Under the pieces are notes generated by a model. That model saw only the letters and a list, made by a program, of their open reading frames with translations, did no database searches and was not told the DNA's origin. Both the position numbers and the translations under genes were made by a program. This document shows, piece after piece, positions 56,025-64,000 of a DNA stretch of 64,000 nucleotides (position 1 is the stretch's first letter; each line of letters opens with the position of its first letter). Origin of the DNA: Heloderma charlesbogerti (Eukaryota > Chordata > Lepidosauria > Squamata > Helodermatidae); assembly GCA_026122225.1 (NCBI GenBank), contig JANEZZ010002879.1, positions 62,001-126,000 of the forward strand, written 5' to 3'.

Positions 56025-57060
56025 ATGAGGTCCAAAGAGGTGTCCATGCGAGTGAAGGAGGCCATCATTAGGCTGAGGAAACAAAATAAACCCATCAGAG
56101 AGATAGCAAAAACAGTGGGAGTGGCCAATACAACCATTTGGAACATCCTGAAAAAGAAGGAATTAACTGGCAAGCTCAGCAACAGCAAAAGGCCTGGAAG
56201 ACCACGGAAGACAACTAAAGTGGATGACCGCAGAATTCTGCTCATGGTGAAGAGGAACCCTTTCACAACTTCTAGCCAGGTCAAGAACACTCTTGAGGAG
56301 GTCAGCATGTCATTGTCAACATCTACAGTCAAGAGAGGGCTTTATGAATGTAAATACGGAGGCTTCACAACAAGGTGCAAACCACTGGTAACGCTCAAGA
56401 ACAGACAGACCAGATTAGCCTTTGCCAGCAAACACCTAAAAAAGCCTGCCCAGTTCTGGAATAAGATTCTTTGGACTGATGAGACCAAGATTAACTTGTA
56501 CCAGAATGATGGGAAGAGAAAAGTATGGAGAAGGAAAGCAGCTCATGGCCAAAGCATACCACATCATCTGTCAAACATGGTGGAGGCAGTGTTATGGTAT
56601 GGGCATGTATGGCTGCCAATGGAACCAGGTCACTGGTGTTTATTGATGACCTGACTGCTGATAAAAGAAGCAGGATGCATTCTGAAGTGTATAGGACTAT
56701 ACTTTCTGCTCAGATTCAGCTGAATGCTGCCAAATTGATAGGACGCTGCTTCATATTGCAGATGGATAATGACCCAAAACATGCAGCAAAAGCTACCCAA
56801 GAAGAGTTTCTCAAGGCAAAGAAGTGGGATGTTCTTCAATGGCCAAGTCAGTCACCTGATCTCCACCCAATAGAGCATGATTTTCACTTATTGAAGGCAA
56901 GACTGAAGGCAGAAAGACCCACAAACAAGCAGTAGCTGAAGGCAGCTGCAGTAAAGGCCTGGCAAAGCATCTCGAGGGAGGAAACTCAGCATTTGGTCAT
57001 GTCCATTGGTTCCAGACTTCAGGCAGTCATTGACTGCAAAGGATTTTCATCCAGGTATTA
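56025..57060 (+). pseudogene. Tc1-like transposase, frameshifted and with a premature stop
   Basis: Transposase that would bind the terminal repeats and cut and paste the element. The first frame (56025-56654) has the paired helix-turn-helix region (RLRKQNKPIREIAKTVGVAN, then VANTTIWNILKKKELTGKL) and an AT-hook-like KRPGRPRKT at about residues 56-64. The first catalytic Asp is in LWTDETKINLYQ (Asp152). Near 56545-56570 the frame shifts by one base; the second frame continues HGGGSVMVWACMAANG, then MDNDPKH with the second Asp and SPDLHPIEHDF with the Glu. I count 35 residues between these last two, one more than the usual 34. A TAG stop follows TNKQ near 56933, after which about 45 more residues stay readable (VKAWQSISREETQHLVMSI). 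Confidence 0.88.
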
Positions 57061-57169
57061 AAGGCGATCCTTAAGTTTGAAATGATGTTGGTTTGTTCCA
57101 TTACTTATGAGCCACCAACGATGGGTGTGTGTGTATGCCACTGGTTGTCCTTCCTGAATGGTTAGTGCC

Positions 57170-58069
57170 TAGGGATGTACGAAAGTCACTTACCTGGTCT
57201 CGCAGCTTGCTTTGAGGTGGGGGGGAGGCGCTTCGCTTTTCCCCCCGAAGTTCAGGCCGGGGGGGAGGAGGCTTCCCGCCTCGCCCGGCTGAAATTCAGG
57301 CCGTGGAGAAGCGCCCCGTCTCCCCGGCCGCGAACTTCAAAAGAAAAAAAATGCCCCATGATAGGCTACGTAATGATTTATGTAGCCTATCACGGCTAGA
57401 TCTGCAAAGTCAGCCGTGATAGGCTACGTTAATTGTCACGTAGCCTATCATGGGTGACTTTGAAAAAAAAAAAGCCCATACGCAAATGGCGGCCCCCATA
57501 GGGAGCCGCCATTCGCGTTCCTTATTTGGTCCCTGTAGTCTACGTAAAGATTTACATAGACTATGGCAAAAATAAGTGCAACGCTATTTGCGTTGCCCTT
57601 ATTTTCGCCGTAGTCTACGTAAATCTTTACGTAGACTACAGGGACCAAATAAGAAATGCGAATGGCGGCTCCCTATGGGGGCCGCCATTAGTGTACGCGC
57701 TTTTTTTTTTTTAAAGTCACCCGTGATAGGCTACGTGACGATTAACGTAGCCTATCATGGCTGACTTTGCAAATCTAGCCGTGATAGGCTACGTTAATCG
57801 TTACGTAGCCTATCACAGGGGTGTTTGTTTGTTTTTTACTTTTCTTGTAATGGTGGCAGCGGCAGCCGGTCGAAAGACCAGCTGCTGCCCCCGCCCCTGA
57901 CGAAGACCTGCCGAACTGCCGCTGGGACCCACCGCCGGGAGCAACATTCGTGAAAGGTAAGTCCCATCCCGGGGGTGGGGCAGAGAATTTCTCCCTGAAC
58001 CTTCGGAGGACCGAATGCGTTTGCACTCGGCCCCCTGAAGTTTCAGGGAGAAATTCTCCCCCATCCCTA
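57170..58069 (+). mobile_element. Hairpin-array hAT-like element Q (arm K to arm N), in the right Tc1 repeat
   Basis: 900 bp with perfect duplications ttagtgcc (57162-57169, 58070-58077), the reverse complement of element P's target. Q also lies in reverse orientation to P. The two differ in length and subfamily markers: Q has GTAATGATTTA, GTAAAGATTTAC and GTTAATTGTCAC cores and only two GC-rich units. They look like independent insertions at the matching position of the two repeats. Confidence 0.92.
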
Positions 58070-58224
58070 TTAGTGCCCCCCTTTGCCAAACCCCTTGAAT
58101 TACAGCTGAAAGTCCTGACTTCGCTCCCATCTGGGTGTGTTTTCGTTCAACTTCAATGTGGTGGTGTGCAGAGGCCAACTGCCAGAACAGTTATCCTTGT
58201 TCCAATATTTCTGGCCTGACTGTA

Positions 58225-59084
58225 TCTCATCACATGTCTGGTTAAATATCTTACGTGTTACAGATTCCAGGCTGTGTATTTCAATAATTTATGAAAACAA
58301 CTGTAGGGATGTTAATCCCTACATTTTTTGGCATCTGCCTTCTCTCTCGGAGCATAACTTGTGAATTAAAGACCTATGATAAATCAGTTTAGTTACTGTA
58401 GCCTTTTTCAGGAGAAACCAAAGTAGATGTTACTCATGTAAATATGCAAAAAACTTTGCTGGTAACAAACTAGAAAAAGGGCTAATTAATGTAATTACTG
58501 TCATTATAATTTTAATTTAACCACAGAGACTTGCGTGCCAGCAACATCAGAGCTGTCACATTTGCAAACTGCATAATTAGATGTAGTAAGTTCTGCCTCT
58601 GTTGCATTCAGTGTATCAAATAGGCTGTTACCTAAAATCGTCACCAAAAAGAAAAGAAGAAAAAAAGTGGAAATGTCATTAAAGGTCTCACTTAATCAGG
58701 CAAAATCAAGAAAATTATAAACCGGAAATTAAGCAGAAAGCTATCCTAAAAAGCAAGATCAAAAATACTAAGAAGGAAGACTGATATGAAAATAACAGTA
58801 TAATGAATGTCTTGATTTGTGAGTCTTCTTTCAGAAGTGAGGAGGCTCCTAGGGGCAATCAGACTCAGAGTACATGTTGAAAATAGGACCTCATATGTGC
58901 ATCCAATTTTTACATTAATGCTAGGCCTCATTTACACATGTGAGAAAAAGAGATTCGCAAGGGAGAATGGGCTGTAGCACTTTATTTTTCTGTGTATGTG
59001 AAGATCCCGCTCAAGAGTACAAACCCTCAGAGTGTTTTCACACACACACCCCTCACCTCACACCAAAGTACAGGGCTTGAAACC
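58225..59084. other. Unassigned, AT-rich
   Basis: No gene or repeat family recognised. Confidence 0.4.
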
Positions 59085-59200
59085 ACTCCAATGGTGGAAT
59101 CCAACTAAAGTCCTACTTAGAGTAGACCCATTGAAATGAATGGGACTGAAGTGAGTCATGATGACTCTTAAGTAGGACTTCAGTTGGATTAGCTCTGGCA
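59085..59200. mobile_element. Small foldback MITE
   Basis: Inverted ends AATCCAACTAAAGTCCTACT and AAGTAGGACTTCAGTTGGAT enclose AGAGTAGACCCATTGAAATG. Related to the unit at 48961. Confidence 0.7.
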
Positions 59201-59468
59201 TATCATAAGGTAGATTTGAGGCCTGACAATCCCTCCCCCGTTCACACCACAGTTAAACTTAATTTTTACCAGGAGTCTAATCCTTTGAGGATTCCTTGTT
59301 GTCTATTTTCATTCAGTCACTCCTCTTTCTTCTCTCTCCTTTCCTTCAAGTTCTCTGGGGTTTATAAACCTGCCTTTCCTGCTCTTTAGGCTTCTCTGTT
59401 TTCCCAACCCCATCCTCATCTGTTTTAGCTGTGCTTGATTTCAGCCAGCTAGTGCGGGCAAGACAAAT

Positions 59469-59776
59469 TAGGGATGAGAGAACCAGGGATGCTCAAGCTC
59501 ACTGAAATTCTCTGAACTTTACTCTAAAGCTCAGTTTGCCTTGCTCCCATTCTCATTTGCAGGTTTGCAACCTGTTTTTTTTGGTTTGTTCAAATAGGAA
59601 AAGTTGTGCATTCTCAGGAAGTTGCACATTTTTCAAGCACACATTTTGTGAACAAAAGTTCAGGAATTTGCAAATATTATGAGAATATGCACTCCCATTT
59701 GTGTTCACATTTGGGATTGCAAACAGGGCAATTTTGAGTGATTTGTGAACTGAAACAGAATTCTCATACATCCCTA
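59469..59776. mobile_element. AT-rich hAT-like element, TAGGGATG type
   Basis: 308 bp, TAGGGATGAGAGAACCAGGG to AATTCTCATACATCCCTA. Flanks agacaaat and actcaaat agree at 6 of 8 positions. Contains GTTGTGCATTCTCAGGAAG and CACATTTTGTGAAC. Inverse relative of 50714-51000. Confidence 0.6.
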
Positions 59777-61104
59777 ACTCAAATCACTACCTTTCTTGAG
59801 CATCAGTGTACATTGCACTTTAGAAAGTATGAGAGGATAGCCCTGAAAAAATATATAATCTAAAATTAAATACATGGGAAACAATGCAGAAAGTGAAAGG
59901 AAGTATAGGCATGGATAAATAGTGAAAAATGATGTGTTTAACTTCTGGAAGATGATAGTATTTTAATGCTTCTCTATGTAATAATAAACTATGACAAAAC
60001 TCCATGCAAATAGATAATTTGCACATCGGGCTGGGGGATAAATATTATAACACAGCCTTCTCCCTGCTCTGCTAGCTTGCTGTTTGCAGGATATCATCAT
60101 CATTATCATTATCTCCTCCTCCTCCTCCTCCACATTGTGATCCTTCATCTACAGTCTGAAGTGGTACAGTCTTCCATTCTGGATTCTACCACCTCATTCT
60201 GCTGTGGGTATACAGCAGTTCATAACTTGTTTCCTGAAACTCATTTTCAATGAGCTCATTCCATTCCAGGGCTCATTGCTATAACATGCAACACCATCCC
60301 CAACAATGCCTTGTCAATGGTCCTTTCCCTGAATAGTTATTGCATACATTTTTTTTTTAGTCTGCAGATCACATTGCAAGCTTGGAAATCTATGGACTTC
60401 GACCACAATGTACTCATCAATTGTGCACATTTTTGAAATGTAGGCATTCTTCTGCCATGATCAAAATGTACTTGTGCACATTTCTGAAATGTTCTCATTT
60501 TGAAATGTATGCATGCTGTCAAATGGTTTTGTTTTGTTGGCCCACAAATTGCAGTGGAAGCTTGGAAATCTATGGACTTTAACCACAGATTGTATCCTTC
60601 TCATATATCCCGCCTTGAAGCTGGACTCATAGATAACTTTGTTAAAAGCATGATTTCACATTAGATATCTAGACGGTGAAAGCCTGAACTGGATCAGACA
60701 TTAAGGGTGCATAGCTGTTGCCATGATGGGAAACAGCTCAAAAAACATGCACAGCATCTGGCATTTAGTTGCTTTGCAATCTGCTATAAAACATTGCCGC
60801 TTGACCTGCAATCCTGCTCATTACAAGAAAATGCATCATCATGACAATGCCTAGGAGGCAAAGGCAAAAGATGTGAAGAGAAGATACAAAGTTTTCTTGG
60901 TACAAAAGGCAACCAAGATAGGTGATGTTTTTTAGCTCCAGGTGGTTTCCATCTGGACATGCTGTCAAGAATTTGGAGGAAATCTCCAGAGTAAGAAAGA
61001 CACCTTAAAAAAACAAAAACAAACAAGCAGTGAATTAATTCAAAAGAGGGCTCATCTCCCCATTTGCTCCTGGCTGCCCTCCTATATTCCCATGTTAGTG
61101 TCAT
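59777..61104. other. Unassigned sequence
   Basis: No gene. A direct repeat of CTTGGAAATCTATGGACTT occurs near 60380 and 60560, with TGCACATTT motifs between, suggesting a small old repeat. Confidence 0.4.
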
Positions 61105-61665
61105 GCTGAAAATTTCAACTCTTCCATTTTCGGCAGTTGGGGAGGGGGATGAAAACTCTGGAGAAAGAGGCTGGGAGGGGTGATAATTTCATAGAATTTT
61201 CTCTTGGGGAGGGGGACAGGGTTTCCACATACATTTTAAAATGTAGGCAATTCTTGAGGGATCTTCTTTCTATCTTTTATTTAGAAACAAACAAAAAAAC
61301 ATCCCCTGCACTTGCAGGAGCCCAAGCCTCTTCTCCAGCCCGGCAGTTCTTTCTGAACTCCCAGGAAACCATGTGACCTCACCCCCCTCCAATAAGCATT
61401 CAGGAAGAACTCCTGGCTGGAAAAGAGGCTTCAGCTCCTGGAGGTGGGGGGGGGTTAAAAATAATATAGAAATAGAAAGAAGACCCCTCAATAATCTCCT
61501 GCACTTTTTTTAAAAAAAAAGGTATGTGGAAACCCTGTCCCCCTCTGCAAGGAGAAAATTCTATGAAATTATCACCCTCCCAGCAAAAGAGGAAGAAAAA
61601 AACAATGCCTCTTTCTCAAGGAGAGGAGAAGTTCCTGAAAATAGGGGGCAGGGTTCAGCACAGCA
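61105..61665. mobile_element. Foldback element, about 560 bp, unrelated to the TAGGGATG family
   Basis: The arms are inverted copies: AATTTCATAGAATTTTCTCT and GACAGGGTTTCCACATAC on the left, GTATGTGGAAACCCTGTCCC and AGAAAATTCTATGAAATT on the right. A second inverted pair flanks the centre near 61370 (TCAGGAAGAACTCC / AGTTCTTTCTGAAC). No TAGGGATG tips and no target duplication were found. Confidence 0.7.
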
Positions 61666-62538
61666 CTAACCCATATGGACTCCTTTTTGAAGGGACCATC
61701 CCAAGTGGTGAGGTAGCTGTCCTCTACCTGTGGACTACTCCCACTGCACCTGCCCCACTGTTCTGACTATCTTGGGTGGGGGGTTGCCCTGTGCAGCCAC
61801 AGCAGCAGCCACAGGTTGTTTGTTTTGCTGGTTGGTTTGTTTTTTGAACTTGATGGTGTTGGGTCAAATATCCATAGAAAGAAACTACCAGCAGTATGTC
61901 AGATATCCACAGAGTTTCCAAACAACTTACATTTGCCAGTTTCACCAGGACATATTTCTCAGGGTTTAAGCAAGAGGTTACATATTATCAGTCCCACATA
62001 ATCAATACTGAAATAAGAAGCAGCAAAACTGAAAGGTTTACGTCTAGAGAAGTCCCTTCACCTTAGGAATGAAACTGGCCACCTCTTGTCAAGTTCATCT
62101 ACACAGTGAAGGAGCTTTATTTGTACTGGCTGAAGAAGTGGAAATGCTTGTCACAGTGGCTATTTGTAGCCTTTATCCATTGAGGTTGTACAAGATCTTG
62201 TACATCTGTCCCCCACCCTCTGATCAGTATGCAAACTGTGTGTTCTGCCACCAAAACATATATTTCCCTGATGAATGGACATGAAATCAGGTAGAACTGG
62301 TCATGAGAAACAGGGATACTTGTTCATACCGGCTGAAGTAAATACCTGCATCTGAAATTGAACCAGGCAGATTATTGCAGAATCCCTATTCAAGGCATCT
62401 TTGGAGCAATTCATTAAAGATTTCAGTAATATTCACTGCAGTTTCACTATATTAACAAAGTCTATTTTACATTCAGGAAAATATATTATTGATCATTTTT
62501 AAATGTACTAGTATTCCATTTTAAAAAATAGACAACAT

Positions 62539-62562
62539 TTTATTATTATTATTATTATTATT
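62539..62562. repeat. (ATT)n microsatellite
   Basis: About eight ATT units. Confidence 0.9.
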
Positions 62563-62961
62563 AAAAGTTGTATACACTATTAGCTCTTGCTGTTTTATGA
62601 TATGTGGGCATGGCTTTATTGTATCAATGTGGTTAGGGATATACATTTAGACCTTTCTTTGTATATTAATTTCTATTGCCTGTACAATGCGTACACTAAT
62701 GGTACTATATCAATGCTTCAGAACACATAGCATTTGCAAAAGAAGCTTTTACTGAGTGTATCTCTATTGCATCTTTACAGCATATTAAACTCATCATGGA
62801 TTGATTTCCAGTGGACATTGATGCATTGAATTTATGTTTGACTTCTGAATACGTTGGCATGCATCGGGGCCATGGGTCCCACCACGTCCTGTTCATGCTT
62901 TTTTCAATGTTGAAACATTGAAAATGTTTCATATGTTGAAACATGCATAACAGCAATTAAT

Positions 62962-63388
62962 GACGCAATCCTTTGGGGATAGGCAGCTGCCTCCGAACTC
63001 AGAGGCCTATCCAATGTAGGGCAGGAGAAGCGCGGAGGGAATCGTCTCCTCCGCGCTTCTCCTGGCCGGCATTCATGGCTAGACAGCCAATTTCACTGGC
63101 TAACTGCAGGAAGTCGGAGGTGGGGCGGCAGCAGCCAGATGACACACAGGATGTGTCGTACCCACATTTCCACCCTCCCTGCCTTGCCCGCGGGAACACC
63201 CCTTTTATGCTGCTCTGCACTCTTCTTATAAGCATGGAGTGCGGAGCCATTCCGCACAGCACAGAAGGGGGGAAGGTCGGTTCTCAGGGAACTGAACTCA
63301 GAGCGTGGGCTCTGAGGTCAGTTCCTGGAAACTGACATATCCTATGGCCATTTAGTCACTGACTAGCAGCCATAGGATTGCTCCCTAA
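62962..63388. mobile_element. Small foldback or MITE-like element with internal hairpin
   Basis: Outer segments ACGCAATCCTTTGGGGATAG and CCATAGGATTGCTCCC are imperfect inverted copies. Inside, GAGAAGCGCGGAGG and CCTCCGCGCTTCTC (63028-63062) form a tight hairpin. No coding content and no clear target duplication. Confidence 0.5.
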
Positions 63389-63889
63389 GTATATTCCAAA
63401 TCCACTGAACATATGTTGATTTTAAGTTGTTAATTCAGTCTCCTTGATAGGATTCCATGGGCAGTATCCTACGTGGTGCTTATGCCCCTGGCAGTTCCAG
63501 AAACAATTGGAAACACTTGTTTCTGGAAGAGGCCAAGTTAGCAGAACATGTGTAAGGGAGCTCCACCAACCTGTCCCAATCCATAAATGAGCATTTCCAC
63601 TCATTTTGAGGCTTCACTAAATCTCTGTTACATAACTGGTGGTCCCACTTGTGCAACGGAAGAGGTGTGAGGGACTGCTTGTGGAAAGGAATCAGTGGAG
63701 TGGAAGGGAATTGGCGGGGGTGTAACTGGATACTGCCCCCTGCGGCAATCTTTACATCACTTCCAGCTTTAAAGTCTCTCAATTCATCACTTCAGTCACT
63801 GTCACAGAACTCTGAGAGTTTGGAATATATATGTGAAACATGTAAGTCCCAATCCTGCTCAGCTATAGAGTTATTATTAGTTGTTTTTT
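63389..63889. other. Unassigned sequence
   Basis: No gene or repeat family recognised. Confidence 0.4.
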
Positions 63890-64000
63890 TTTTTTTTTTA
63901 AGTATGCTTCATCCAAGGAGTTCAGGGAATGTGCATAGCTCCTTCCCTAGATTTTATCTTCACAACAACCCTGTGAGGTACATTAGGCTGGAAGAGAAGG
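63890..64000 (-). mobile_element. MIR-like SINE fragment, cut by the window end
   Basis: ATTTTATCTTCACAACAACC followed by CTGTGAGGTACATTAGGCTG matches the core seen in the MIR-like copy at 19376, in the same orientation. It continues past the window. Confidence 0.65.

Larger units (their letters stand above)
54734..58222 (+). mobile_element. Tc1-like transposon with long terminal repeats, each split by a hairpin element
   Basis: The left end follows TA at 54732; the right end precedes TA at 58223. Both tips contain GGCCAGAAATATTGGAACAA-like sequence (left copy GGCCAGATATATTGAAACAA). The terminal inverted repeats are about 230 bp, with further matches such as CACACCCAGATGGG and GGTGGCTCATAAGTAATGG. 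Removing elements P and Q and one copy of each duplication leaves about 1.65 kb, normal for a Tc1 element. The single gene is broken, so the copy is inactive. Confidence 0.88.

Noticed and set aside
54894..58069. Gene conversion copying one hairpin element from the left to the right Tc1 repeat
   Set aside because: Not fully excluded, but P and Q differ in palindrome-core variants and GC-repeat number, which fits independent insertion better.

Overview
This is a 64 kb stretch of animal nuclear DNA, most likely from a squamate reptile (lizard or snake). The evidence is the repeat mix: tRNA-headed SINEs ending in ACCTTT repeats that match the Sauria SINE pattern, an RTE/BovB LINE with an uninterrupted 1047-codon frame, CR1 and L2 LINEs, MIR-like SINEs, and many non-autonomous hAT-like DNA transposons. 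I see no host protein-coding exon, tRNA or functional rRNA gene. The window reads as intergenic or intronic DNA built from nested transposable elements.

Layout. 1-7 kb: mostly unassigned sequence, with a ~165 bp tandem repeat interrupted by the first hairpin element. 7.4-9 kb: 5'-truncated CR1 (minus) with an open RT frame. 10-14.9 kb: hairpin elements, two of them inside a decayed BovB (minus). 15.1-18.7 kb: L2 3' end with a hairpin element in its tail, and another hairpin element. 19.4 kb: MIR-like SINE. 21.8-25.8 kb: near full-length BovB (plus) followed by a hAT-like insert. 26.3-29 kb: microsatellites and two Sauria SINEs. 30.7-32.6 kb: RTE and L2 remnants. 32.7-37.3 kb: a foldback element with 5S rRNA-like ends, split by a dense nest of hairpin elements. 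38.3-47.8 kb: more hairpin elements, some nested or tandem, LINE 3' fragments and a probable solo LTR. 53.5-58.2 kb: a hairpin element, then a Tc1-like transposon whose two terminal repeats each carry a hairpin element at the mirror-image site. 59-64 kb: small MITEs, a foldback element and a MIR-like fragment.

The most unusual content is a family of about 18 'hairpin-array' elements covering roughly a quarter of the window. Each starts TAGGGATG or similar, ends with its complement, and most are flanked by 8 bp target duplications (hAT-like). They carry two different arms, here called N (TAGGGATGNCRGAGAATT) and K (TAGGGRTGNACGAAAGTCAC). Between the arms is a string of nested palindromes, including a repeated module with arms TGATAGGCTACGTA / TACGTAGCCTATCA. 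None encodes a recognisable transposase. Several sit exactly at junctions of older elements: two tandem doublets share three copies of one 8 bp target, one straddles another element's tip, and two occupy mirror positions in Tc1 repeats. All family names come from reading motifs by eye; no database search was run.
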